Of a stretch of 29,582 nucleotides of DNA, positions 7,902 to 17,983 are shown piece after piece. Below the pieces are notes generated by a model. That model was not told where the DNA came from. It saw nothing but the letters and a program-made list of their open reading frames with translations, and ran no database searches. The position numbers and the translations under genes are program-made. Source of the DNA: Actinomycetes bacterium (GTDB taxonomy: Bacteria; Actinomycetota; Actinomycetes; Propionibacteriales; Propionibacteriaceae); NCBI GenBank assembly GCA_023460935.1, contig JAEWOI010000040.1, positions 1 through 29,582 on the forward strand, read 5' to 3'. The first letter of the stretch is position 1; the number at the start of each line of letters is the position of its first letter.

Positions 7902-8680
7902 TCAGCTGATCAGCGTGCCGGCCTCGAGGTAGCTGGTCCGCCGCTCGTCCCTCGCCTCGAGCGCGGCCAGCAGCCGTCCCCGGGCGAAGGGTGCCATCCG
8001 GTCGGCCGCAGCAGCCGGCTCCAGCCAGTGCACGGCGCGGATCTCCCGACCGTCGGGCTGGAGCAGCCCGACGGAGCGGGCCGCCAGCTGCCCGCCGTCG
8101 AAGATCAGCTCCACGGCGTCCTCCCAGCCCAGGTACGGGGCGAGCCAGTCCACCACCAGCAGCCGGCCGACGCTGACGCTGTGCCCCAGTTCTTCCTCCA
8201 CCTCCCGCACCAGGCCGACCCGCGGGCTCTCGCCGACCTCGAGGATGCCCCCGGGCAGTTCGAAGTCGGGCTTGAACGTGGTCTCGAGGATGCACACCCG
8301 GTCGGCCTCGTCGGTCAGCAGGAGGTGGCTGATCACCCGCTTGCGCGCGGTGACGGTGTTCATCACCGCCGTGAAGGCCTCCCGTCCGGCCTCCGGGTCG
8401 TCCCGCAGCCGGGCGTACCACAGCAGGTCCGCCGGTCCCTGGGGCGTCAGCAGGCGGCCGCGCGCGGTGCCCTCCAGCCGGAACCCGGCCCGGTGCAGGG
8501 CCCGCCGCCGGGTCACCTCGGTGGCCGGTACGGTGAGCTCGATCCGGTGCACCTCCGGCTCGTCGAAGGCCAGCCGGCAGGTGGTGGCGAGCAGCAGGGA
8601 GTAGCGCTCCGGCGCGTCGTCCCCGCTGAAGTCGACGTGCGCCACGCCGGCGGCCACCGTGAACGGCAGCACCTCGCGGA

Positions 8681-8684
<4 letters not shown>
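7902..8684 (-). CDS. NUDIX hydrolase with an N-terminal GNAT-like segment
   Basis: 260 residues. Residues about 25-95 resemble the C-terminal half of a GNAT/RimJ-type acetyltransferase (FDEPEVHRIELTVPATE, then RRRALHRAGFRLEGTARG). Residues about 110-260 are a NUDIX domain with the full box GILEVGESPRVGLVREVEEE-LG (G-x5-E-x7-RE-x2-EE-x-G), which binds metal and cleaves nucleoside-diphosphate-linked substrates. The GNAT part lacks the acetyl-CoA P-loop region, so it may be structural only. The GTG start overlaps the glgB stop as GTGA, making this the last gene of the glgE operon. The physiological substrate cannot be read from sequence; a nucleotide sugar is possible from context only. Confidence 0.85.
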
Positions 8685-10578
<1,894 letters not shown>

Positions 10579-10579
<1 letters not shown>

Positions 10580-11895
10580 CACTGCTCCTTGTCGGTAGTC
10601 GGGGGGTCGAGCGAGATCCTCCTGGCCTCATCTTGGACCGCACGCAGTGGGATGTGTGCCCAATCGGGCCGATTCCGAACCTCGTAGACCACCTCGTAGA
10701 CGGCCTTGTCGAGCTCGTAGGCGCGCAGCAGCGCCGGGTCGTCCGGCTCGCCGGCGCAGTACCCGTCCAGGAACGCGGCCCGCGCGCTGGCGCACCACTC
10801 CAGTGCGGCCTGCCCGTCGGGCTCGGGATGGGCGCTGCGGACGTAGTCCAGGCTGCGCAGCAGGCCCGCGACGTCCCGCCACACCGAGTCGAACTGGCGG
10901 CGCTCGGCGAGGGTCTTCAGCGGCTCGCCCTCGAAGTCGATGATCACCCAGGGGCCGGCGCCGTCCTGCCCGGCGGCAGCGCTGCGGTGCAGCACCTGCC
11001 CCAGGTGGAAGTCGCCGTGGATGCGCTGGGTGGTGAGCTGGTGGCTGCCGACGCTGGCGAACAGCAGCTGGGCGGCGTGCCGGTGGCCGCCCAGCTCGCT
11101 GACCTGGTCGACCGCCTCCGCGAACCGGCGCTGCATGGTGGCCGACAGCTGGCTGCCGGCGGTGGTCGCGGTGCCGAAGGCCGCAGCGAGCCGCCCGTGC
11201 AGCTCACGCAGCTCCGCGCCGAGCTGCCTGCACTCCGCGCTGATGTCCACCCCGGCTGCGCAGGCGGCGGTGGCGTGCACCCAGCCGTCGGTGACGCCGG
11301 CCACCCGCTGGCAGAGCATCGCCAGGTCGTAGCCGGCCCCGGACAGCTCGCCGTAGAGGTCGGGGGTAATCCCGGAGCCGCTGAGCTCTGCCAGCACCTC
11401 GGCGTCCAGGTTCCGTCCGGGTTCGAGCTTGCGGAAGAGCTTGAACAAGGTGGCGTCCCCGACCATCACGGTGGTGTTGCTCTGTTCGCCGGTGAACAGC
11501 CGCATCGGTGCTGCCGGGTCGACCAGGGACGGGTCGAGCCAGTGCATCCCCGGCGGCGGGTCGCCCAGCAGGGCCGTGACCAGGGCGGTCATCGCGGGCG
11601 GGTGGCTCGGGGCGTCCAGGAAGTCCACCGGGCCCAGGCCGGGCAACTCGGTGGTGCCCACGGCGAGCCCGGCCGGCGCGGTGCCGGCCGGGAGGTGGGC
11701 GACGAGCAGCTGGTAGGTCTCGGTGCGGTCGTCGGGGTACTCGATCCTGGCGAGCTCTGAGCGCACGGCCGGCCACGCGCCGGGCGGGGTGTACCACTCC
11801 AGCGGCTCGACCGCCGTGACGCGGGCGTGGAGACCCTTGCCGCCGAACCAGCGGGCCTGCTGCAGGTACTCCTGCCATGCCGACGCGGTGGCCAC
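10579..11895 (-). CDS. mak: Maltokinase
   Basis: 438 residues, the usual length for Mak/Pep2. Phosphorylates maltose with ATP to maltose-1-phosphate, the donor for GlgE. It has an aminoglycoside-kinase-like fold: the nucleotide loop GEQSNTT (residues 136-142), the catalytic loop HGDFHLGQ (293-300), the metal-binding IDFEGEP (319-325) and RDVAGLLRSLDY. The N-terminal cap domain (WQEYLQQARWFGGKG) is typical. The GTG start follows the glgE stop by six bases, with the glgE end itself providing GAGAGG as ribosome binding site. Gene order glgE-mak-glgB supports the assignment. Confidence 0.95.
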
Positions 11896-11901
11896 GGCCG
11901 G

Positions 11902-13989
11902 CTACCTCTCCAGGACGTGCAGGATATGGGCCGGGTTCGCCGGGGTCAGCCGCACGTAGTTGCGCTCGCCCCAGGTGAAGGTGGCACCGGTCAGCTCGTC
12001 CCGCAGCGCGACGGTGGCGCCGTCCACGCCGAGCCACTCCAGGTCGAGGTAGACGTCGCTCTCCACGCTCTGGTGCGGCTCGAGGCTGCAGATCACGACC
12101 ACCGCGTCGGCACCGTCGCGCTTGGCGTAGGCGATCACCGAGTCGTGGGGGGCGTGGAAGAACTTCAGCTGCCGCAGCTGCTGCAGCGCGGGGTGCTGCC
12201 TGCGCAGCTCGTTCAGCCGGCCGAGCAGCATGTTCAGGTTCGGCTGGGCGTTGTAGTCGCGGGGGCGGTACTCGTACTTCTCCGAGTTCCGGTACTCCTC
12301 GCCGCCGGGCTTGAGCGGCTCGTGCTCGAACAGCTCGAAGCCGGAGTAGACGCCCCAGGACGGGGAGAGCGTCGCGGCCAGCACCGCGCGGATCGCGAAG
12401 GCGGCCGGGTTGCCCGACTGCAGGAAGAACGGGTTGATGTCGGGGGTGTTGACGAAGAAGTTGGGCCGGTAGAACGAGTCCATCTCGGTGCTGAGCTCTG
12501 TGAGGTACTCCTCCAGCTCCCACTTGGTGTTGCGCCAGGTGAAGTAGGTGTAGCTCTGGTGGTAGCCGACCTTGCCGAGGGCGTGCATCATCTCGGGACG
12601 GGTGAACGCCTCGGCGAGGAAGATCACGTCCGGGTCGGTCTCGCGCACCTGGCGCATCAGCCAGGCCCAGAACTCCACCGGCTTGGTGTGCGGGTTGTCG
12701 ACGCGGAAGATCCGCACCCCGTGGGCCATCCACAGCTTCAGGATGCGCAGCACCTCGAGGTAGATGCCCTCGGGGTCGTTGTCGAAGTTGATCGGGTAGA
12801 TGTCCTGGTACTTCTTAGGCGGGTTCTCCGCGTAGGCGATGGTGCCGTCGAGGCGGGTGGTGAACCACTCGGGGTGCTCGGTAACCCAGGGATGGTCTGG
12901 GGAGGCCTGCAGCGCGAAGTCCAGCGCGACCTCAAGGCCCAGTTCCCCGGCCCTGGCGACGAACCGGTCGAAGGCGTCCCAGTCGCCCAGGTCGGGGTGG
13001 ATGGCGTCGTGCCCGCCGTCGGGCGAGCCGATCGCCCAGGGCGAGCCGGGGTCGCCGGGGGCCGGGATCAGGGTGTTGTTGCGGCCCTTGCGGAAGGCGG
13101 TGCCGATCGGGTGGATCGGCGGCAGATAGACCACGTCGAAGCCCATCGCTGCCACTTCGGCCAGCCGGTCGAGGGAGGTGTCGAAGGTGCCCGAGGTCCA
13201 CTTCTTGGTCTCGGGGTCGTAGCTGGCTCCCTGCGAGCGGGGGAAGAACTCGTACCAGCTGGAGAACAGGGCCCGCTGGCGGTCGACCTGCAGCGGGTAG
13301 TCGGCGGTGGGGGTGACCATCTCGCGCGGGCAGAACTGCTTCATGGCGCGGGAGATGCCGTGAGCGGTGGCGACCTCGATCAGGTCGGCGGCCGGGCGTT
13401 CGGGGATCAGCAGGGACGCGGTGGCGCGCAGTATCGATGCCTGCACCGGGTCGCCGGAGCGCTCGGCCAGCGCCGCGCTGCGGTCCAGCAGGTCGCGCCC
13501 CTCGAGGCAGACCAGTTCGATGTCGACGCCGGCGGGCAGCTTGGCCTCGGCGTTGTGCAGCCAGGTGGCCCACGGGTCCGACCAGCCCTCGATGCGGAAG
13601 GTCCACGCCCCCTCGGCGTCGGGACGGACCCACGCCTCCCACGGGTCGAGTCCGCGCGGCTCGACCGGGGTCATGTCGATGCGCTGCTCGGTGCCGTCCG
13701 GGGCGGTCAGGATCACCGATGCGTTGACGGCGTCGTGGCCCTCGCGGAAGACCTTCGCCCGAATCGGGATGAGCTCGCCCACCACGGCCTTGGCCGGATA
13801 GACGCCCCCTTCGATCACCGGGCTCACCTTCGTCACCGGGATGCGGCCGAAACCACGCGGGACGGTGACCGCCGGGCCGCGGTCGACGGTTGGCGCCGGG
13901 CTGGCGGGGGTCGTGCCGGCTGCGGCCGGGGGAGTGGAACCGGGCTCGGTCCGGGGCTGCTGGCTGGACGGATTCGAGGGTGCGCTCAC
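11902..13989 (-). CDS. glgE: Alpha-1,4-glucan:maltose-1-phosphate maltosyltransferase
   Basis: 695 residues, GH13_3. Adds maltosyl units from maltose-1-phosphate to alpha-1,4-glucan in the cytoplasm. After a Pro/Ser/Thr-rich tail (residues 1-40) come the N-terminal domain (GRIPVTKVSPVIEGG), the helical insert, and the catalytic barrel with YLPPIHPIGTAFRKG, the nucleophile Asp431 in FRVDNPHTKP and acid Glu460 in FLAEAFTRP; their 29-residue spacing equals that in Streptomyces GlgE. The GTG start is supported by TAGGTT exactly six bases upstream, suggesting a leaderless mRNA. First gene of the glgE-mak-glgB-NUDIX unit. Confidence 0.96.
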   Translation of the reverse strand: MSAPSNPSSQQPRTEPGSTPPAAAGTTPASPAPTVDRGPAVTVPRGFGRIPVTKVSPVIEGGVYPAKAVVGELIPIRAKVFREGHDAVNASVILTAPDGTEQRIDMTPVEPRGLDPWEAWVRPDAEGAWTFRIEGWSDPWATWLHNAEAKLPAGVDIELVCLEGRDLLDRSAALAERSGDPVQASILRATASLLIPERPAADLIEVATAHGISRAMKQFCPREMVTPTADYPLQVDRQRALFSSWYEFFPRSQGASYDPETKKWTSGTFDTSLDRLAEVAAMGFDVVYLPPIHPIGTAFRKGRNNTLIPAPGDPGSPWAIGSPDGGHDAIHPDLGDWDAFDRFVARAGELGLEVALDFALQASPDHPWVTEHPEWFTTRLDGTIAYAENPPKKYQDIYPINFDNDPEGIYLEVLRILKLWMAHGVRIFRVDNPHTKPVEFWAWLMRQVRETDPDVIFLAEAFTRPEMMHALGKVGYHQSYTYFTWRNTKWELEEYLTELSTEMDSFYRPNFFVNTPDINPFFLQSGNPAAFAIRAVLAATLSPSWGVYSGFELFEHEPLKPGGEEYRNSEKYEYRPRDYNAQPNLNMLLGRLNELRRQHPALQQLRQLKFFHAPHDSVIAYAKRDGADAVVVICSLEPHQSVESDVYLDLEWLGVDGATVALRDELTGATFTWGERNYVRLTPANPAHILHVLER

Positions 13990-13995
13990 GTCCCC

Positions 13996-14001
13996 AACCT
14001 A
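13996..14001 (-). promoter_or_regulatory. -10 hexamer of a probable leaderless glgE operon transcript
   Basis: TAGGTT fits TANNNT and is six bases before the glgE GTG, so transcription would begin at or next to the start codon. The same hexamer and spacing occur before ligA. Confidence 0.5.
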
Positions 14002-14045
14002 GCGGCTGCCCTGCCGCTGCGGGAGGGCGGGCCCCGCAGTCAGCC

Positions 14046-14088
14046 AGTTCGCCACTCGTGCTTCGCGAGCCGGGAGCGCAGGCGAACT
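14046..14088. repeat. Inverted repeat upstream of glgE
   Basis: AGTTCGCC (14046-14053) is complementary to GGCGAACT (14081-14088); within the loop CTCG and CGAG (14055-14069) can form a second small stem. It lies about 45-90 bases upstream of the glgE hexamer on one side and 130 bases before the zinc-ribbon ORF on the other. It may be a regulatory site or a chance palindrome in GC-rich DNA. Confidence 0.35.
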
Positions 14089-14216
14089 CGCCACCACCGC
14101 AGGTGGTTCCGGCGGCGGGGCGTAACCAGACCGGTTGCGGGTACTGCCTGCAGGACCGACACGGTCCCGCCGCCCGCCCGGATGCAGGGCCGAAGACCGA
14201 AGGAGAGGGTTACCCG

Positions 14217-14309
14217 ATGCTGATCGTCGGCCTTGGCGTCAGCCAGAAGCTGCTGGCGACGCTGGTCTACGTGTGCGAGACGTGCGGCAACAGTGCCGCG
14301 CACCACCCG
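14217..14309 (+). pseudogene. Truncated zinc-ribbon small-protein ORF
   Basis: An ATG with an excellent ribosome binding site (AAGGAGAG, about eight bases upstream) opens a frame whose first 31 residues resemble the start of a small actinobacterial zinc-ribbon protein: MLIVGLGVSQKLLATL, then VCETCGNSAAHH. In the intact family, as I recall it, this is followed by a basic stretch, a hydrophobic TLFFIPLFP-like segment and a second CxxC. None of the three frames shows these here. The frame stays open to 14738, running through the isochorismatase-family gene in another frame, with composition unlike a real protein. I read it as a gene cut off by a deletion. Confidence 0.5.
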
Positions 14310-14407
14310 CCGGACTGTCCCGATCAGGCCCGGGCGGCCGTCCCGACCAGCACAATGATGGTCAGGCAGGAAGCCCCGCCGACCGTTCTCACCTGGAGTG
14401 CCCCAAC

Positions 14408-15040
14408 ATGCCTGAACCCCGTCGCGCCGTCGTCGTCGTGGACGTCCAGCAGGAGTACTTCTCGGGCCCACTGGCCATCGAGTTCCCGCCGGTGGAGCGG
14501 TCGCTGGCCAACATCCTCGCCGTCCTCGACGTGGCGGCCGCGGAGGGCATCCCCGTCGCGGTCGTGCGGCACGAGAAGCCCGAGGGCGCTGCGCTCTTCG
14601 CCGCGGGATCCCCCGGGTGGGAGTTCCATCCGAGCCTCGAGGCGCGCCTGGACCCCGCCTGGAAGCGGATCACCAAGTCGTTCGCGAGCTGCTTCGACCA
14701 CACCGACCTCGCGGTTTGGCTCTCCGGGCACGACGTGAACACCGTCACCCTCGTCGGGTACATGACCAACAACTGCATCCTCGCCACCGCAGCGGCTGCC
14801 ACGACCCTCGGGCTCGGCGCCGAGGTGCTCTCCGACGCGACCGGCTCCCCGCACCTGGCCAACGCGGCCGGGACGGTGGCCGCCCGCCGGCTGCACGAGG
14901 ACCTGCTGGTGCTGCTCCACTCGAACTGGGCCGCCGTCGCCACCACCGCGGAGTGGGTCGCGGCTGCCACCACCGGCTCGGCACTGCCGAAGAGCAATCT
15001 CCTGGCCTCGGCAAGGCAGGCGGCACCGGTCCTGTCCTGA
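14408..15040 (+). CDS. Isochorismatase-family cysteine hydrolase
   Basis: 210 residues, alpha/beta/alpha fold. The triad of this family is visible: Asp in VVVVDVQQEY, Lys in RITKSFASCF and the nucleophile Cys in GYMTNNCILATA. Such proteins hydrolyse amides or vinyl ethers (nicotinamide, N-carbamoyl amides, isochorismate); which applies here cannot be told. The ATG has TGGAG nine bases upstream. There is no siderophore, NAD or pyrimidine gene next to it to suggest a substrate. It lies downstream of the truncated zinc-ribbon ORF. Confidence 0.88.
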   Translation: MPEPRRAVVVVDVQQEYFSGPLAIEFPPVERSLANILAVLDVAAAEGIPVAVVRHEKPEGAALFAAGSPGWEFHPSLEARLDPAWKRITKSFASCFDHTDLAVWLSGHDVNTVTLVGYMTNNCILATAAAATTLGLGAEVLSDATGSPHLANAAGTVAARRLHEDLLVLLHSNWAAVATTAEWVAAATTGSALPKSNLLASARQAAPVLS

Positions 15041-15209
15041 TCGGGGCCGCCGGGGCGCTCGCCGACAGCGCAGCGCCGCTGCCGGCTTTCGCCGATTCAG
15101 AGCCCGTAGGGGAGTCAGCACGGAGGAGCGCTGCGAGCGGGAATAGTTGCCCTGTCCGTTCCGGGCCCGATGGGGCAGGCTGGGCGCTGGAACGAGCGGG
15201 GGAGGTCAG

Positions 15210-15524
15210 GTGGCTGCGGGATTCAACCTCGACCAGAGTTGCGACGTCGGGTACTGCGACGACCTCACGATCGCCGCGGGCGCCGAGATCGACCTGGCCT
15301 GCCGGTGGGACTTCGACGCCCGGCACTGGCAACGGATGTCCTTCGTGCCTGTGGGCAGGGGCAGGGTGACCATCGTCGCGGAGTGGTTCGAACGCGACGT
15401 CCGCCAGGACCGGCGGGGCACCCACCAGAGCGTGATCCTCTGGACGCGGCTCCGCAACGACACCGGCGAAGTCCTCACCGTGACCCCGACCGTCCTGGTG
15501 GCGCCTTCGCGCCACCGTCGCTAG
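15210..15524 (+). CDS. Small protein of unknown function
   Basis: 104 residues starting at GTG with GGGGGAGG just upstream. I do not recognise the family. The sequence starts NLDQSCDVGYCDDLTIAAG with two cysteines five residues apart, then alternates polar and hydrophobic residues (RGRVTIVAEWFERD, SVILWTRLRND, VLTVTPTVLV), which suggests a beta-sandwich. No signal peptide or membrane helix. It is followed after 15 bases by another small gene with a strong ribosome binding site, so the two are probably one transcript. Confidence 0.65.
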   Translation: MAAGFNLDQSCDVGYCDDLTIAAGAEIDLACRWDFDARHWQRMSFVPVGRGRVTIVAEWFERDVRQDRRGTHQSVILWTRLRNDTGEVLTVTPTVLVAPSRHRR

Positions 15525-15539
15525 GAGAGGCGGGCAGCC

Positions 15540-15791
15540 ATGCGGCTGAGCATTTTGTACGCGGCCGACGGGTCGATCCTCGCTGCGGCGCGCGCGGCCG
15601 CCGCCCGGTCAGCCGAAACGCCAGCGGGGGTGCCCGAGGTGACGCTGCGGCCCGGGGAAGGGCAGCGCCTCGCGCTCCTCGAGGTCGACCCCGCCTGGGA
15701 GCAACGCCCGCTGGCTGAACTCCATGCGGCGTTCAGCGTCGTCGAAGGCAGCGAAGGGGCCCGGCTCCAGCCGCGCGCTGCGGCGAGCTGA
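15540..15791 (+). CDS. Small protein of unknown function, downstream partner of the preceding gene
   Basis: 83 residues, ATG preceded by GGAGAGGCG. The start MRLSILYAADGSILAAARA looks like a beta hairpin; later PEVTLRPGEGQRLALLEVDPAW suggests more strands. Short single-domain proteins that begin this way occur in other actinobacteria without known function. It is 15 bases after the 104-residue gene. No catalytic motif is seen. Confidence 0.6.
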   Translation: MRLSILYAADGSILAAARAAAARSAETPAGVPEVTLRPGEGQRLALLEVDPAWEQRPLAELHAAFSVVEGSEGARLQPRAAAS

Positions 15792-15804
15792 GCCGCCGCG
15801 CGGA

Positions 15805-15821
15805 CGCCGTGCACCACGGCG
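15805..15821. terminator. Small hairpin between convergent genes
   Basis: CGCCGTG and CACGGCG (7 bp) around a three-base loop, between the 83-residue gene and the DUF4386-like gene that ends opposite it. There is no U-tract. Confidence 0.35.
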
Positions 15822-15840
15822 CTCGCGTGACAGCGCCGAT

Positions 15841-16533
15841 TCAGCCGCCGAGGCGCAGCAGTCGCCGTCCGGCCAGGACGCAGAACACGCTCCACGGCAG
15901 CAGTGAGGCGATCGCGAACACCATTCCGGGTGTGCCGAAGGGTGAGGGGACGAGCATCAGCAGCCCGGAAGCCAGCGCCCACCAGGCCGCGGACCGGCCG
16001 AAGGCCGTGGTCCGGCGCAGCAGCCAGGCGAGGATCAGCAGCACCGCAGCGCCGAGCAGGTAGTAGGTGACGAAGGCCGTGCCCTTCCAGCCGGCCAGTA
16101 CCGCCTCCCCGGCCGCCAGCAGCGTGGACCGCGCCGTCGGGTCAGCCGCGGCGTGCGCGCGCCCGAGGAAGAACATCTCCAGGGCCGGGTTCGACGCGAA
16201 GTAGGCCGACATCTGCAGGGTGGCCAGCCCGATCGCCACGGCCGCAGCAGAGGAGGACACCGGCCACAACGCCACTCCCAGCCCGAGGCAGAACAGCCAC
16301 ACCGCGACGTTGTTCACGATGTACAGCGCGTCGAGTGACAGCAGGCCGACCACGGGGTCGGTGGCCATCACTGCGAAGACTTCGCCCACGGTGTGCACCG
16401 GCGGCCAGATGGCGAACACGACCAGCTGGACGACGGTCAGCGCCACCGACCCCAGGGCGGCCCAACCGGCCACCCGGAGCAGGCCGCGCCATTTGGCCAG
16501 GGCCCCGGTCCCGGTCTCCACCACCACAGCCAT
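15841..16533 (-). CDS. DUF4386-like membrane protein
   Basis: 230 residues with about six hydrophobic helices: VAGWAALGSVALTVVQLVVF, an ALYIVNNVAVWLFCLGLGV block, VAIGLATLQM, TYYLLGAAVLLILAWLL, a helix before LMLVPSPFG and a last helix near the C-terminus. The segment FFLGRAHAAADPTARSTLLAAGEAVLAGW matches the pattern of DUF4386 proteins, whose function is unknown. The ATG at 16533 with GGGGGG upstream was chosen. The frame continues far upstream without stops, but that part has no homology or membrane character. It is divergent from the transporter gene. Confidence 0.72.
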   Translation of the reverse strand: MAVVVETGTGALAKWRGLLRVAGWAALGSVALTVVQLVVFAIWPPVHTVGEVFAVMATDPVVGLLSLDALYIVNNVAVWLFCLGLGVALWPVSSSAAAVAIGLATLQMSAYFASNPALEMFFLGRAHAAADPTARSTLLAAGEAVLAGWKGTAFVTYYLLGAAVLLILAWLLRRTTAFGRSAAWWALASGLLMLVPSPFGTPGMVFAIASLLPWSVFCVLAGRRLLRLGG

Positions 16534-16878
16534 CGCAACCCCCCGGATCCGGCCGGCGGCGTCTTCGTCCCGGCCTGCGACCACCGTAGGTGTAGCGCTC
16601 GTGCTGCGCCCGGCAAACCCGGACAACGCCCCGTCGATCCTGGCCATACCAGCACCAGCAGCCGCGGCTTGTCCGCCGGTCGTTTCTGGACCGTGCATTC
16701 CGGGGGTCCGGCCGCCTCCTACGCTTTGTGCCACGCGTGCGCGACCAGCTGCCACCGAACCGTTCCCAATCGGCGGCGCGAGGCTGCCGCCGGGCGCTAC
16801 CCCTTCGCCAACACCCGAGCCATACCAGTCCTTCCGGCCTGTCGTTCTCCGGGTTGCAGGCCCCACGAAAGGACCGTC
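16534..16878. other. 345-bp divergent intergenic region
   Basis: Holds promoters for the DUF4386-like gene (minus) and the GPR1/FUN34/YaaH transporter (plus). TACGGT on the minus strand (16583-16588) and TACGCT on the plus strand (16720-16725) fit TANNNT, the second implying a leader of roughly 150 bases. The transporter ribosome binding site AAAGGA is at the end. I see no small gene, riboswitch or repeat. Confidence 0.4.
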
Positions 16879-17493
16879 ATGACCCAGGTATTGCCCGCCG
16901 CGCCGGCCCCGGCCGTCGCGCCCGCCCCGACCCTCGCCGCCAGGATCGCCGACCCCGGGCCGCTCGGCCTGGCGGCGTTCGCGCTCACCACGTTCATGCT
17001 GAGCAGCTTCAACGCCGGGCTGCTGCCCAAGTCGGCTGAGGTCGCCATCCTCGGCGTTGCCCTGTTCTACGGCGGGCTGGCCCAGCTGTTCGCCGGGTTG
17101 TGGGAGTTCGCCAAGGGCAACACCTTCGGCGCGGTCGCCTTCACCTCCTACGGCGCGTTCTGGATGTCGTTCTGGTACCTGGTCGCCCACTCCGGTCTCA
17201 CCAAGGAGGACGCGGCGCAGGGCGTCGGCATCTACCTGCTGGCGTGGACGATCTTCACCCTGTTCATGACGGTGGTCACCCGGCGAATCTCCGGGCTGCT
17301 GTTCGGCCTGTTCTCGATCCTGTCGGTCACCTTCGTGTTCCTCACCGTCGGGGCGTTCGCGTCGGCACCGCTGTTCACCCAGGTCGGTGGCTACCTCGGC
17401 CTGGTCACGGCCTTCACCGCCTGGTACGCGTTCTTCGCCGGCGTCATGAACACCACCGGCAAGGGCGCCGTCCTGCCCACCTGGCCGCGCTGA
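16879..17493 (+). CDS. GPR1/FUN34/YaaH family acetate/succinate transporter
   Basis: 204 residues, six membrane helices, as in SatP (YaaH). Family motifs: the substrate-gate motif as DPGPLGLAAFALTT (NPAPLGL in most), FYGGLAQLFAGLWEF and FTSYGAFWMSFW. The leading Asn of the first motif is Asp here. These proteins move acetate, succinate and related short acids with protons. The N-terminal 25 residues are Ala/Pro-rich and cytoplasmic. ATG is preceded by AAAGGA. A strong hairpin follows 12 bases after the stop. An acid transporter fits a propionate/succinate metabolism, but direction of transport is unknown. Confidence 0.93.
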   Translation: MTQVLPAAPAPAVAPAPTLAARIADPGPLGLAAFALTTFMLSSFNAGLLPKSAEVAILGVALFYGGLAQLFAGLWEFAKGNTFGAVAFTSYGAFWMSFWYLVAHSGLTKEDAAQGVGIYLLAWTIFTLFMTVVTRRISGLLFGLFSILSVTFVFLTVGAFASAPLFTQVGGYLGLVTAFTAWYAFFAGVMNTTGKGAVLPTWPR

Positions 17494-17505
17494 CCCCAGC
17501 TTGCC

Positions 17506-17534
17506 GGCCGGCCGCTGAACCCGAGCGGCCGGCC
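17506..17534 (+). terminator. Terminator hairpin after the YaaH-family gene
   Basis: Perfect 11-bp arms GGCCGGCCGCT / AGCGGCCGGCC with a 7-base loop, 12 bases after the stop codon. No U-tract, as is common in this kind of genome. Confidence 0.6.
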
Positions 17535-17583
17535 ACTGCACTCGCCGGGCCCTTCCGGGGGAGACAGCCGCAGCGGCAGGCCG

Positions 17584-17589
17584 TACTCT
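17584..17589 (+). promoter_or_regulatory. -10 hexamer of a probable leaderless transcript
   Basis: TACTCT fits TANNNT and is exactly six bases before the ATG of the DUF1801 gene; no ribosome binding site is present between. Confidence 0.45.
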
Positions 17590-17595
17590 CCGGCC

Positions 17596-17973
17596 ATGGT
17601 GACGGCAGCGAGCGTGGCGGAGTACATCGCGGGGTTCCCGCCCGAGGTGCGCGAGCGTCTGGAGCGCGTCCGCGCACAGATCGTGACCAGTGTGCAGCGC
17701 TCGGAGGACTCGCCGCCGCCGGAGAAGATCCGGTACGGCATCGCGGCGGTGCTGTTCCCAGGCGGGTACGCCCTGCACTTCGCCGGGTGGAAGAAGCACA
17801 TCGGGCTCTATCCGGTGCCCAGGCTTCCCGAACCGCTGGAGAGTGAGCTCGCGCCCTACCGTGCCGAGAAGGACACGGTGGCCTTTCCGCACGCCAGGGA
17901 CATCCCCTACGACCTGATCGGCCGGGTCGTGGCAGAGATCGTGCGCCTCCGCGGTTCCGTCGACGACGCCTGA
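17596..17973 (+). CDS. DUF1801 (YdhG-like) protein
   Basis: 125 residues, a single DUF1801 domain, with the typical AEYIAGFPPEVRERLERVR start, EKIRYGIAAV and HFAGWKKHIGLYPVP. Bacillus relatives have been described as frataxin-like iron chaperones, but most members are uncharacterised, so the role here is not assigned. It ends ten bases before the convergent glgX stop. Confidence 0.88.
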   Translation: MVTAASVAEYIAGFPPEVRERLERVRAQIVTSVQRSEDSPPPEKIRYGIAAVLFPGGYALHFAGWKKHIGLYPVPRLPEPLESELAPYRAEKDTVAFPHARDIPYDLIGRVVAEIVRLRGSVDDA

Positions 17974-17983
17974 TCGGCGGCGC

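Noticed and set aside
11827..14223. 798-codon plus-strand open frame opposite glgE
   Set aside because: Low-complexity Val/Gly/Arg/His composition and no homology; glgE on the other strand accounts for the conserved sequence.
16534..17892. Upstream extension of the DUF4386-like frame to 17892
   Set aside because: The extra 450 residues are Gln/Gly/Arg-rich, overlap the real YaaH-family and DUF1801 genes on the other strand, and the ATG at 16533 has a ribosome binding site and starts the membrane part.
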